Assembly (NCBI RefSeq): GCF_036898465.1
Contig: NZ_JARUMJ010000001.1
Location: 744,001 to 808,000, forward strand
From: Streptomyces sp. B21-105
GTDB lineage: Bacteria; Actinomycetota; Actinomycetes; Streptomycetales; Streptomycetaceae
Length of the DNA stretch: 64,000 nucleotides
Direction of reading: 5' to 3'
Within the stretch, counting starts at the first letter, position 1, and each line of letters begins with the position of its first letter. Position numbers and translations under genes: made by a program. The notes beneath the pieces were generated by a model that saw nothing but the letters and a program-made list of their open reading frames with translations, was not told where the DNA came from and searched no databases. Of the stretch, positions 17,801 to 26,680 are shown piece by piece.

Positions 17801-17921
17801 TGTTCGCCGTCCTTTTTTCCCAAGTTCGCTCGCATTGGGGATCCGAGGCTCCTACCGACACGGAAATCAACCCTCTTATCGGTCTCCCCAACCAGCACAT
17901 CGTGGGCTTACCTTATGTGCC

Positions 17922-18353
17922 ATGACCTCCCCCCGCTCCACCTACGGAGGCGGCTACTACTCCGCCTTCCCGGACACTCCGATCTACGACTCGCTCGTGG
18001 CCGAGCGGGGCACCCCGCAGATCGCCCCGATCCGGGTCCCCGCCGCGTACGACATGGGCGGCGGCAACCTGCCCGCGCTGCCGTCGGCGCTGCCCGCCCT
18101 CCCGGCCGGTCCGTCGCAGCAGTCCTACGGCTACCCGCAGGCGCAGCAGCCCGCGCCGCTGCAGCAGGCCCCGGCGGCCTACATCCCGCCGCAGGCCGTC
18201 GCGCCGCGCGGCTACCCCGGCCCCCAGATGCAGCAGCAGCCGCGCCCCGCGGGCCCCGGCATGAACTACGAGGCGATGCGCCCGGCCGCGCCCCGGCCCG
18301 CCGCGCCGCAGTACCAGGATCCGTACAACCAGCAGCAGTACCGGGGTTACTGA
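17922..18353 (+). CDS. Small Pro/Gln/Ala-rich protein (DUF6643-like)
   Basis: 143 residues from ATG 17922. The conserved-looking N-terminus (MTSPRSTYGGGYYSAFPDTP, then IYDSLVAERGTPQIAPIRVP) is followed by a long disordered tail rich in proline, glutamine, alanine and tyrosine, ending QYRGY. I recall this N-terminus from a Streptomyces-specific family of unknown function (DUF6643). There is no signal peptide or membrane segment. The role is unknown. A 19-bp tandem duplication starts inside the last codons and runs past the stop codon. Confidence 0.65.
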   Translation: MTSPRSTYGGGYYSAFPDTPIYDSLVAERGTPQIAPIRVPAAYDMGGGNLPALPSALPALPAGPSQQSYGYPQAQQPAPLQQAPAAYIPPQAVAPRGYPGPQMQQQPRPAGPGMNYEAMRPAAPRPAAPQYQDPYNQQQYRGY

Positions 18354-18388
18354 GCTGATCCGGGGTCACTGAGCTGATCCGGGGTCAC
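18341..18388. repeat. 19-bp tandem duplication spanning a stop codon
   Basis: CCGGGGTTACTGAGCTGAT (18341-18359) is followed directly by CCGGGGTCACTGAGCTGAT (18360-18378) and a third partial copy CCGGGGTCAC (18379-18388). The stop codon TGA of the upstream gene is inside the unit. The last copy lies about 20 bases before the MOSC gene. Confidence 0.9.
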
Positions 18389-18406
18389 CTTGCGCCTCCT
18401 GGCAAA

Positions 18407-19240
18407 ATGACCCCCATGCCTGAAGCGGAACTGCTGTCGATCCACGTCCACCCGGTCAAGGCGTTGCGGGGCCAGGCGCCCCGTGAGGCCGTCGTGGAGC
18501 CCTGGGGGCTGGCCGGAGACCGGCGTTGGGCGCTGATCGACGACGGGGGAAAGGTCGTCACCCAACGCCAGCAGCCGCGCCTCGCACTGGCCGCCGCCGA
18601 GCTTCTGCCCGGCGGCGGCGTGCGTCTGTCGGCGCCCGGTCGGCCGCCGCTGTCGGTCGCCGTGCCCGATCCGGCGGCCCGGGTGCCGCTGGAGATCTTC
18701 CGCGACAAGGTGGAGGGGGTCCTCGCCGACGACGCCGCGCACGCCTGGTGCAGTGGCTATCTCGGCGCGGACGTACGGCTGGTCCACATGGACGATCCCG
18801 CCGTCCGCAGGCCCGTCGACCCGGCGTACGCGCTGCCCGGCGAGACCGTCGCGTTCGCCGACGGATATCCGCTGCTGGTCGTCACGACCGCGTCCCTCGA
18901 CGCCCTCAACTCACTCGTCGCGAAGGGCGAGCACGCCGCCGAGGGGCCGCTGCCGCTGAACCGTTTCCGGCCGAACCTGGTCGTGTCGGGCACCGAAGCG
19001 TGGTCCGAGGACGGGTGGTCGCGGCTGGTGGTCGGCGAGGTGGGGTTCCGGGTCGCCAAACCGTGCGGACGGTGCGTCGTCACCACCACCGACCAGGTCA
19101 CCGCCGCGCGCGGCAAGGAGCCGCTGTACTCCCTCGGACGGCACCGGCGCGTCGGCGGCGCGCTGGTCTTCGGCCAGAACCTGGTGCCCCTGTCCCGCGG
19201 CACGATCCGGATCGGCGATCCGGTGCGCGTCACCGACTGA
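18407..19240 (+). CDS. MOSC domain protein with N-terminal beta-barrel (YcbX/mARC-like)
   Basis: 277 residues from ATG 18407; ATG 18416 (MPEAELLS) is an equally likely start. The N-terminal barrel domain (about 4-125) has IHVHPVKALRGQ and GLAGDRRWALID. The MOSC domain (about 130-275) holds NRFRPNLVVSG and KPCGRCVVTTTDQ, in which the first cysteine is the usual molybdenum ligand. Family knowledge: such proteins bind Mo-cofactor and reduce N-hydroxylated compounds, with an electron donor such as a ferredoxin-type domain, which is not fused here. Cytoplasmic. It stands alone between the proline-rich and Rv1733c-like genes. Confidence 0.85.
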   Translation: MTPMPEAELLSIHVHPVKALRGQAPREAVVEPWGLAGDRRWALIDDGGKVVTQRQQPRLALAAAELLPGGGVRLSAPGRPPLSVAVPDPAARVPLEIFRDKVEGVLADDAAHAWCSGYLGADVRLVHMDDPAVRRPVDPAYALPGETVAFADGYPLLVVTTASLDALNSLVAKGEHAAEGPLPLNRFRPNLVVSGTEAWSEDGWSRLVVGEVGFRVAKPCGRCVVTTTDQVTAARGKEPLYSLGRHRRVGGALVFGQNLVPLSRGTIRIGDPVRVTD

Positions 19241-19444
19241 TCACGGGCAGGGGCGGTCACGGTGCGGGTGACCGGTGGGGAACCCCCGCCCGACCCGGGG
19301 CGTTGGGACGGCCGAGAGGTTCACGAAGGCTTCATCAGGGTTCTGAAGCGATCCTCGCGCTGGTGATTTCGCTCTCTCTTCGACGGGAGCCGGGTGTCAA
19401 CCGCTCCGACGGGGGTTGTCTCGGATCGGAAGGGGGTGCGGTCC

Positions 19445-20050
19445 ATGCGAGCGATGAGCGGGATCTGGCGCTGGCGACACAATCCGCTGCGCCGGGGAAC
19501 GGACCTGGCCGAGGCGTGGGGGGCCCTGGCGGCCCTGCTCCTGATCCTCGTCGTCGCGCCCGTGGTGGGCTCCGTCGTCGGCGCCCTGGCACAGGGCACG
19601 CTGCAGCAGTCGGTCCGTGCGCAGCACGCGTCGCGCCACGAGGTCACGGCCACCGTGGTGCGCAAGGCGACCGGTTCGCCGACGGACGTGGATCCGGAGA
19701 CGACCAACGGCCGGGAGACACGGACCCGGGTCGTCGCCGACTGGACCGCGCCGGACGGCAGCGCACGGCACGGCACCGTCCTGGCGGGCCTCAGAGCCCC
19801 GCACCCCGGCGACCGCTTCGCGATATGGACCGACGGTCACGGCCGTCTCGTGGCCCGTCCCCTGGACTCCGCCACCGCCACGGCGCACGCCGTGCTCGCC
19901 GGCTTCGGCGCGGCCCTGTTCTCCGCGGGCGCCGTGGAGGGCGGCCGGCGGCTGGTCGTCTGGCGCATGGTCCGCCGCCGTTACGCCCGTTGGGACCAGG
20001 CCTGGGACCGGGCGGGTCCGGACTGGGGGCGCACCGGCGCCGGCAGCTGA
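19445..20050 (+). CDS. Rv1733c-like two-pass membrane protein
   Basis: 201 residues from ATG 19445, chosen over ATG 19394 because GAAGGGGG precedes it and the family starts near this point. WRWRHNPLRRGTDLAEAW leads to a first membrane segment (about 25-50). A soluble domain follows (VTATVVRKA, TRTRVVADWTAPDGSARHG, LRAPHPGDRFAIWTDGHGRL), then a second membrane segment (about 145-165) and a basic tail. Family knowledge: this is the pattern of Rv1733c, a membrane antigen of mycobacteria with many Streptomyces paralogues; the function is unknown. Confidence 0.75.
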   Translation: MRAMSGIWRWRHNPLRRGTDLAEAWGALAALLLILVVAPVVGSVVGALAQGTLQQSVRAQHASRHEVTATVVRKATGSPTDVDPETTNGRETRTRVVADWTAPDGSARHGTVLAGLRAPHPGDRFAIWTDGHGRLVARPLDSATATAHAVLAGFGAALFSAGAVEGGRRLVVWRMVRRRYARWDQAWDRAGPDWGRTGAGS

Positions 20051-20157
20051 CGGCCTTTCGTCTCTGGTCAACCCACTGCCCGCGCGCACGCTACGGTGGT
20101 CCGGCCGAAGCTTTCGGCATCAACCCGCGTACCACGAGGTGGGGGCACAGCAACGCC

Positions 20158-22605
20158 ATGGCACAGGGCACGGTCCAGGTGACGCACACCGGCACATCGC
20201 GGTGGCGGCGCCGCACGGGTGAGTACGCATCGCTCGCCGCAGCCCTGGAGGCCGCGGCGGAGGGCGACGTCCTCACCATCGCTCCCGGCACCTACCGGGA
20301 GAACCTGGTCGTGGAGCGGTCGGTGACCCTGCGCGGGCCCGAGGGCTCCCCCGGCTCCGTGCGCCTCGCTCCGTTGGACGGAGTGCCGCTGACGGTCCGG
20401 GCCTCGGCCGTGGTGCAGGACCTGCACGTGGAGGGGCAGGACGCGGCCGCGCCCGCGGTGCTCGTCGAGGAGGGCACCCCGGAGCTGCTGGACCTGCGGA
20501 TCGTCACCCGGTCCGCGGCGGGCGTCGAGGTGCGCGGCAGCGCCCGCCCCACGGTGCGGCGGTGCACCGTCGACAACCCGGCGGGCATCGGCATCGCCGT
20601 GGTCGACGGCGGCGGCGGCGTCTTCGAGGAGTGCGAGGTCCTCGCGGCCGGCCAGGCCGGCGTCGCGGTGCGCGGCGGCGCGCGTCCCCGGTTCGAGCGC
20701 TGCCGGGTGCACCACACCTCGGGGGCGGGTCTGAGCGCGACCGGCGACCACACCGCGCTCGAGGCGGTGGGCTGCGAGGTGTACGAGGTCAGGGGCAGCG
20801 GCGTCCAGGTCAGCGCGCGGGCCACGGCCCACCTCACCGACTGCGACGTGCACCGCACCACCGCCGACGGCGTCACCCTCGACACCGACGCCGTGCTCAC
20901 CCTGGCCGACTGCCGCATCCACGACATCCCGGAGAACGCGGTCGACCTGCGCTCCCGTTCCGTGCTGACGCTGACCCGCACGACGGTGCGTCAGTTCGGG
21001 CGCAACGGGCTGTCGGTGTGGGACCCGGGCACGCGCGTGGACGCCAACCAGTGCGAGATCTTCGACAGCACCGGCGACTACCCGGCCGTCTGGGTCAGCG
21101 ACGGCGCCACCGCGGTGCTGGACTCCTGCCGGGTGCACGACGTGCCGGACGCCCTGTTCGTCCTCGACCGCGGCTCCCGCGCGGACGTCGTCGACAGTGA
21201 CCTGTCCCAGGTGCGCAACACCGCGGTGTCGGTGAGCGACGGCGCGACGGCCCAGCTCGACGACTGCCGGATCAGGGACGCGGCGACCGGCGCCTGGTTC
21301 CGTGACCACGGCAGCGGCGGCACCCTCGACAACTGCACGATCGACAGCACGCAGACCGGCGTGATCGTCACCAAGGGCGCCGACCCGACCGTGGAGCGCT
21401 GTACGGTCGACTCCCCCGCCGAGGCCGGGTTCTACGTGTCGGCCGGCGGCCGCGGCAGCTTCCTGAACTGCCGGGTGACCAACAGCGGGGGCTACGGCTT
21501 CCACGTGATAGACGGCAGCCGGACGACGCTGCGCAAGTGCCGGACCGAGCGCTGCGCGCGCGGCGGCTACGAGTTCGCCGACGCGGGGGCGGAGTCCGCG
21601 TCCGGTTCCGCGCCCGTCGTGGAGGACTGCAGCAGCGACGAGAGTGCGGGCGTGCGCATGCCCGGCGCGCCGGCCGCCCTGGAGACGGTCGCGCAGACGA
21701 CGGTCCAGTCCCCGGGTCTGCTCGGCGTGCTGCCCGAACAGCGCGTCGCCGTGCCCGAACCGCAGCCGGCCGCCGCGGCGCCGCAGGCATCGGTGCGGAC
21801 CTCGCAGGACGTGCTCGGCGAGTTGGACACCCTGGTCGGCCTGGACAGCGTCAAGCGCGAGGTGCGGGCCCTCATCGACATGATCGAGGTGGGCCGGCGC
21901 CGTCAGCAGGCGGGGCTCAAGGCGGCGTCCGTCAAGCGCCACCTGGTCTTCACCGGTTCCCCTGGCACCGGCAAGACGACGGTCGCGCGTCTCTACGGTG
22001 AGATCCTCGCCGCTCTCGGCGTGCTGGAGAAGGGCCATCTCGTCGAGGTGTCCCGGGTGGACCTGGTCGGCGAGCACATCGGTTCGACGGCGATCCGCAC
22101 CCAGGAGGCGTTCCAGCGGGCGCACGGCGGTGTGCTGTTCATCGACGAGGCGTACGCGCTGTCGCCGGAGGACGCCGGCCGGGACTTCGGCAAGGAGGCC
22201 ATCGACACGCTGGTGAAGCTGATGGAGGACCAGCGGGACGCCGTCGTCGTGATCGTCGCGGGCTACACGGCGGAGATGGAGCGGTTCCTGGCGGTCAACC
22301 CCGGGGTGGCGTCCCGTTTCTCACGGACCATCACCTTCGGTGACTACGGTCCCGACGAGCTGTTGCGGATCGTGCGGCAGCAGGCCGAGGAGCACGAGTA
22401 CCGGCTCGGTCCGGGGGCCGAGGACGCGCTGCTGAAGTACTTCACGGAGCTCCCGAAGGGCCCCGCCTTCGGCAACGGCCGCACCGCCCGGCAGACGTTC
22501 GAGGCAATGGTGGAGCGGCACGCGAGCCGGGTCGCGCAGGTGGCGGAGCCCAGCACGGACGATCTGACCCTGCTGTACGCGGAGGACCTGCCGGACCTGC
22601 CCTGA
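20158..22605 (+). CDS. Right-handed beta-helix / CbxX-type AAA+ fusion protein
   Basis: 815 residues from ATG 20158 with GAGGTGGGG upstream. Residues about 20-500 are a series of parallel beta-helix rungs of 22-24 residues: each has a pattern like (G/A)xxVxVxxGAxPxxxxCxV, with a cysteine at a regular place in about fifteen rungs. A linker at about 510-555 is alanine- and proline-rich. The AAA+ domain (about 556-815) has Walker A GSPGTGKTT at 600-608, Walker B VLFIDEA at 659-665, and an arginine finger region near SRFSRTITF. Family knowledge: the ATPase is of the CbxX/CfqX/EccA group used in RuBisCO activation and type VII secretion. No esx or ecc genes are near. A target for remodelling cannot be named. 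There is no signal peptide, so the beta-helix is cytoplasmic. Confidence 0.85.
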   Translation: MAQGTVQVTHTGTSRWRRRTGEYASLAAALEAAAEGDVLTIAPGTYRENLVVERSVTLRGPEGSPGSVRLAPLDGVPLTVRASAVVQDLHVEGQDAAAPAVLVEEGTPELLDLRIVTRSAAGVEVRGSARPTVRRCTVDNPAGIGIAVVDGGGGVFEECEVLAAGQAGVAVRGGARPRFERCRVHHTSGAGLSATGDHTALEAVGCEVYEVRGSGVQVSARATAHLTDCDVHRTTADGVTLDTDAVLTLADCRIHDIPENAVDLRSRSVLTLTRTTVRQFGRNGLSVWDPGTRVDANQCEIFDSTGDYPAVWVSDGATAVLDSCRVHDVPDALFVLDRGSRADVVDSDLSQVRNTAVSVSDGATAQLDDCRIRDAATGAWFRDHGSGGTLDNCTIDSTQTGVIVTKGADPTVERCTVDSPAEAGFYVSAGGRGSFLNCRVTNSGGYGFHVIDGSRTTLRKCRTERCARGGYEFADAGAESASGSAPVVEDCSSDESAGVRMPGAPAALETVAQTTVQSPGLLGVLPEQRVAVPEPQPAAAAPQASVRTSQDVLGELDTLVGLDSVKREVRALIDMIEVGRRRQQAGLKAASVKRHLVFTGSPGTGKTTVARLYGEILAALGVLEKGHLVEVSRVDLVGEHIGSTAIRTQEAFQRAHGGVLFIDEAYALSPEDAGRDFGKEAIDTLVKLMEDQRDAVVVIVAGYTAEMERFLAVNPGVASRFSRTITFGDYGPDELLRIVRQQAEEHEYRLGPGAEDALLKYFTELPKGPAFGNGRTARQTFEAMVERHASRVAQVAEPSTDDLTLLYAEDLPDLP

Positions 22606-22648
22606 CGGTGGTGCGCGCCCGCTGCCGCGGCGCCTCCCCGGCGGGCGT

Positions 22649-25015
22649 TCACGCCCGCTGCGCCGGCACCTCCCCGGGTGGCGCCTCGGGCCGCAGCCGG
22701 CCCAGCAGCAGTTCGCGCTCCTCGGCGAACGCCGGGTCGGCCTGGTAGTCGGAGTGCCCGAGGACGGGCGTGGGCAGCGGATGGTCCTCGCTGCGGCCGT
22801 ACGCCAGCGGGTCGGCGAGCGGATCACGGTCCACCCGGGGGCCGCAGCCGTCGCCGGACAGCCGTACGGGGCCGCCGATGGGATCGGTCGGCCGGTACAG
22901 GTTGCGCCAGCAGTCGATGTCCTCGTGCAGGGCGGCCAGCGCTGCCGGTCCGAAGTGGGCGGGGAACCAGCGGCCGTAGAGGCGCTCGATCGGGGAGCCG
23001 TAGGTGAGCAGGGCGACGCGGGCGCGGTCGGACGGTTTCAACTGCCAGGCCGCCGCGGCAGCGAGGACGCTGCCCTGGGAGTGCCCGGAGATGACCAGGC
23101 GTCCGCCCGTGGCACGCGTCCAGGTGGCCACGCGCCAGGTCAGGTCGGGCACCGCGCGCTCCGCGTAGCAGGGCGGGGCGAAGGGGTGCGCGGCGCGCGG
23201 CCAGAACGTGCCGACGTCCCAGAGGATGCCGATCGTGCGCCGCGCGGAAACGTCCTTGTAGGCGCGTCGGCCCCAGGTCACGAGCAGGATGAAGCCGAGC
23301 CCGATCAGCCAGGAACCCAGCGCCTGGGCGGTCTGGGCGGCGCCCTGCACGAAGGGCTGGGCCGTCTGCGCGGCCCGGGCCGGGGTCCGTCCGGTGCCGA
23401 AGGCGCCGACAAGCGCGCCCGCGCCGAGCAGCAGGGTCGCGGTGGCGACGACGGCGACGAGGAGCGGGCCGCGGTCGGTGAGCGAGGCCATCGCGCGGGC
23501 CCGGGCGATGAGCCGGGTGCGGGCCGCGTCGCCGGAGCGCACCCCGTACGTTTGGACCACCTCCTTCTCCTCGACCCGGATCAGCAGCAGGGTGCGCCGG
23601 GCGAGGAGCGCGCACAGCGTCAGCACCACCAGGAGCAGTACCGGAATGACGGCCGCCTGCCAGGTCAGCATTACCGGCGGGCCGTCGAGGGAGGCGCCGG
23701 TGCCGTCGAGCCAGTCCGACACCCGTTGTGACACCCCGCCGGACATGACGCCGCCCAGCGCGCAGGCCAGCATCGCGACGGCGGGGCCGCCGAGGCCGTG
23801 CAGCGCGCAGCGCTCCGGCGGCGCGCCGGGGCCGCGCGTTCGCGGGCAGTGGTGCAGGGTGCGGGCGACGACGGCGAGGGCGATCACCAGGGCGCCCTGG
23901 GCGAGGGCCAGTGCGCCGAAGGTGGCGTCGCCCGGGAGCCGGCCCTCGGAACTCCAGCCCGGGCGGTCCCATCCGGCGTACACCAGGGTGAGGGCGAGCA
24001 GCGTGAGGGCGGCCAGCGGCAGCCGGCGTACGAGGTGGGCGTCGACGCGCCGGTCGAGGCGGCGCTCGCTGCGGCCCCGGGCGCACACCACCCAGACCGT
24101 GGCCAGCGCGCCCGCGGCCAGGGACGCCTCCAGGGCGCGGCCCATCAGGTCGAGGAGGGCGGGGCCGCCGGGTCTGCGGTCCTCACGCACGGCCGCCGTG
24201 CCCACCGCCGCGGCGACCGTCAGCAGTCCGGCCGCGGTGTGCGCGGCGCGGAGCCGGGCGACGAGGCGGCGGCCGTACCAGAAGCCGGGCCGGCTGAGCG
24301 CGGTGTGCGCGGGGCCGGTCTCGGGCTCGGGCGTGCGGTGGAGGGGTTCCTGGGACTCGTACGCCCGCCAGGTGCGGTGCGAGAGGTACCAGAGGAGGCC
24401 GGTGAGCGCGGTCGGCAGCAGGGCGGCAAGGGCGAGGCGGCGGCCCGGCAGGCTCCACCAGCCGCCGTCCGAGGCGGTCGGTGACAGGAAGCCCAGCCAG
24501 GTGTGGCGTTCGGCGCAGGCGGCCGTGCCGGCGCACTGCCAGGCCGTCAGGTCGAGGGCGACCTCACAGGCCGCGGCCACCAGCAGCACGGTCAGGCTCA
24601 GCGCCGCGAGCCGCACCAGCAGGCCGTACACCCGCACCGCGCGTATGCGTTCCGTCGCGGCGGGGCGCATCCAGTGGGCGAGGTTGACGACCATGAACGG
24701 CAACAGCAGCAGCCACAGGGCGCGGGTGCCGTTGCCGGAGGTGAGGTTGGACCACACGTACGCCTCGGGGACCGGTGCCGCGCGACCGCGGTCGTCGCCG
24801 GGACGGCTGTCGGCGGCGACGTCGTGTCCGGGACGGGTTTCGGCGTGGACGTCGTCGGCACGCCGGTAGACGGCCGCCGTCGCGTCGCCGGTGATCCGCA
24901 CGGTGCGCGGATCGTTCAGCATCTTCTCGGGCGTGGCGCCGCCCACGCCGTGGACCAGGAGTTCCAGGGCGGCTCCGCCGGCAGAGGCAGGTTTCACGAT
25001 GCGCACTTCCCCCAT
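22649..25015 (-). CDS. Large membrane protein with C-terminal serine-hydrolase domain
   Basis: 788 residues from ATG 25015. The soluble N-terminus has LELLVHGVGGATPEKML, a lipase-like opening strand with an HG motif. About ten membrane segments fill residues 85-580. The C-terminal domain (about 585-788) has the nucleophile elbow SGHSQGS with Ser646, and possible acid and base near DPIGGPVRL and LPTPVLGHSDY. So an alpha/beta-hydrolase fold seems to be split: its first strand at the N-terminus and its catalytic elbow at the C-terminus, with membrane segments inserted between. The substrate is unknown, perhaps a membrane lipid. It is divergent from the DeoR gene. Confidence 0.7.
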   Translation of the reverse strand: MGEVRIVKPASAGGAALELLVHGVGGATPEKMLNDPRTVRITGDATAAVYRRADDVHAETRPGHDVAADSRPGDDRGRAAPVPEAYVWSNLTSGNGTRALWLLLLPFMVVNLAHWMRPAATERIRAVRVYGLLVRLAALSLTVLLVAAACEVALDLTAWQCAGTAACAERHTWLGFLSPTASDGGWWSLPGRRLALAALLPTALTGLLWYLSHRTWRAYESQEPLHRTPEPETGPAHTALSRPGFWYGRRLVARLRAAHTAAGLLTVAAAVGTAAVREDRRPGGPALLDLMGRALEASLAAGALATVWVVCARGRSERRLDRRVDAHLVRRLPLAALTLLALTLVYAGWDRPGWSSEGRLPGDATFGALALAQGALVIALAVVARTLHHCPRTRGPGAPPERCALHGLGGPAVAMLACALGGVMSGGVSQRVSDWLDGTGASLDGPPVMLTWQAAVIPVLLLVVLTLCALLARRTLLLIRVEEKEVVQTYGVRSGDAARTRLIARARAMASLTDRGPLLVAVVATATLLLGAGALVGAFGTGRTPARAAQTAQPFVQGAAQTAQALGSWLIGLGFILLVTWGRRAYKDVSARRTIGILWDVGTFWPRAAHPFAPPCYAERAVPDLTWRVATWTRATGGRLVISGHSQGSVLAAAAAWQLKPSDRARVALLTYGSPIERLYGRWFPAHFGPAALAALHEDIDCWRNLYRPTDPIGGPVRLSGDGCGPRVDRDPLADPLAYGRSEDHPLPTPVLGHSDYQADPAFAEERELLLGRLRPEAPPGEVPAQRA

Positions 25016-25275
25016 GACACGTCTTCGGATGTGTCCGTGCGGGCATAACGATCGCCACTTCGGACGCGTGATACACCTCCGGTCACGGAATCTCCCCGTG
25101 GTGTGCGACGGACACGCACCTCGCGGGAGTGGCATGCACGCGTCGGGGTGGTGGCACAGCTGTGACCTCGCCGTGCGAGGATGGGGGGCCCGCACACCGG
25201 CGTCGGGGGCGAAAGTCCTCGTCGGAGCAGGTGAGCGGCCTGTCGGACGGCTTGAGGGAAAGGACCGGAGCGTAC

Positions 25276-26106
25276 GTGAGTGAGAATCAGAACCTCCTCG
25301 CGGAGCAGCGCCGCTCCCTGATCCTGGACGAGGTGCGACGCCGTGGCGGCGTCCGTGTCAACGAGCTGACCCGCAAGCTCGGCGTGTCGGACATGACGGT
25401 GCGGCGTGACCTGGACGCGCTGGCCCGGCAGGGCGTGCTGGAGAAGGTGCACGGCGGCGCGGTGCCGGTCGTGGAGGCGAGCACCCACGAGCCGGGTTTC
25501 GAGGCGAAGTCGGGTCTGGAACTGACCGCCAAGGAGGACATCGCCAAGGCCGCGGCGGAGCTGGTCGCCCCGGGCAGCGCGATCGCCTTGTCGGGCGGTA
25601 CGACCACCTATGCGCTGGCCCATCACCTGGTCGACGTGCCGGACCTGACCGTGGTGACGAACTCGGTGCGGGTGGCCGACGTCTTCCACGTGGCGCAGCG
25701 CACCGCGGGCCCCCGGCAGGGTGCGGCCACGGTCGTGCTGACCGGCGGGGTGCGCACACCGTCGGACTCCCTGGTGGGGCCGGTCGCGGACCAGGCCATC
25801 GCGGCGCTCCACTTCGACGTGCTGTTCCTCGGCGTGCACGGGATATCGGCCGAGGCCGGGCTGTCGACGCCGAACCTCGCGGAGGCCGAGACCAACCGGC
25901 GGCTGGTGCAGTCGGCGCGCCGGGTCGTGGTGGTCGCCGACCACACCAAGTGGGGTGTGGTGGGCCTGAGTTCGTTCGCCGCGCTGGAGCAGGTGGACAC
26001 CCTGGTGACGGACGCCGGGCTGCCGGCGGCGGCGCGTGCGGAGATCTCCGAGCACCTGCGCCGGCTGACGGTCGCGGGCGAGCCCGGCGAGGGTGCAGAC
26101 ATCTGA
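25276..26106 (+). CDS. DeoR/GlpR-family transcriptional regulator
   Basis: 276 residues from GTG 25276. The winged helix-turn-helix is at about 15-70 (RRSLILDEVRRRGGVRVNEL, then SDMTVRRDLDALARQGVLEK, HGGA). The C-terminal sugar-phosphate-sensing domain of the ribose-5-phosphate-isomerase fold has SGGTTTYALAHHL, VVTNSVRVADVF, TGGVRTPSDSLVGP, and VVVVADHTKWG. Family knowledge: members repress sugar or nucleoside catabolism and are released by phosphorylated sugars. No sugar genes follow directly, so its target is elsewhere or is itself. The SRPBCC gene lies 55 bases downstream and may be cotranscribed. Confidence 0.85.
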   Translation: MSENQNLLAEQRRSLILDEVRRRGGVRVNELTRKLGVSDMTVRRDLDALARQGVLEKVHGGAVPVVEASTHEPGFEAKSGLELTAKEDIAKAAAELVAPGSAIALSGGTTTYALAHHLVDVPDLTVVTNSVRVADVFHVAQRTAGPRQGAATVVLTGGVRTPSDSLVGPVADQAIAALHFDVLFLGVHGISAEAGLSTPNLAEAETNRRLVQSARRVVVVADHTKWGVVGLSSFAALEQVDTLVTDAGLPAAARAEISEHLRRLTVAGEPGEGADI

Positions 26107-26161
26107 GAGGGCGGCGGCTAGGGTGGCGCACCCGTTTCCCCGCCATGCGGAGGTCGCGCGT

Positions 26162-26632
26162 ATGCCTCGCCGGTTGCGTCCCGAAGGGCTCGACTTCGTC
26201 CGGACCGCTCCTGTGCGTGTGTTCTTCGCGCGTGAGGTGTCCGCTCCCCCTGAGCTGGTCTTCCGTGCGCTCGCCGAGGACGTACCCGGGTGGGCGCGGT
26301 GGTTTCCGGGCGTGACGTCCGCCGAGCCGCTGGACGGCGGGGCGGGGCGCGAGGTGCGGCTGCGGGGCGGCACGCGTTTTCGTGAGACGGTCCTCGCGGC
26401 GAAGGAGCCCGAGGTGTACGCCTACCGCGTCGACGTCACCAACGCTCCGGGCGTCGGGGCGCTTGTCGAGGAGTGGCGGCTGGCGCCGGCCGGGGCGGGG
26501 ACGCGCGTGCGGTGGACGTTCGCCGCTGACGGGAGCGTGGTGTTCCGGGCGGTGCTGCGACTGGCCCGGCCGGGGCTCGGGCAGTCCTTCCGCAAGGCCG
26601 TGACGCGGCTGGACCGCCGGCTCTCCGGCTGA
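26162..26632 (+). CDS. SRPBCC-fold (polyketide cyclase/START-like) protein
   Basis: 156 residues from ATG 26162 with GGAGG upstream. The pattern is that of the SRPBCC helix-grip fold: VRVFFAREVSAPPELVFRAL (strand and first helix), GWARWFPGVTSAEPLDG, VEEWRLAPAGAGTRVRWTF, and a final long helix RLARPGLGQSFRKAVTRLDR. Such proteins bind hydrophobic ligands, and their roles vary. It follows the DeoR gene on the same strand and converges on the cysteine-synthase-like gene. Confidence 0.78.
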   Translation: MPRRLRPEGLDFVRTAPVRVFFAREVSAPPELVFRALAEDVPGWARWFPGVTSAEPLDGGAGREVRLRGGTRFRETVLAAKEPEVYAYRVDVTNAPGVGALVEEWRLAPAGAGTRVRWTFAADGSVVFRAVLRLARPGLGQSFRKAVTRLDRRLSG

Positions 26633-26680
26633 GCGCCGCGGAGGGGGTGGGGCGCGGGCGCCTGTGCTTCGGTCCTGGGT

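Noticed and set aside
25016..25035. GACAC/GTGTC inverted repeat before the membrane hydrolase start
   Set aside because: Arms are only five bases around a ten-base gap and lie over the ribosome-site region; chance is likely in GC-rich DNA.
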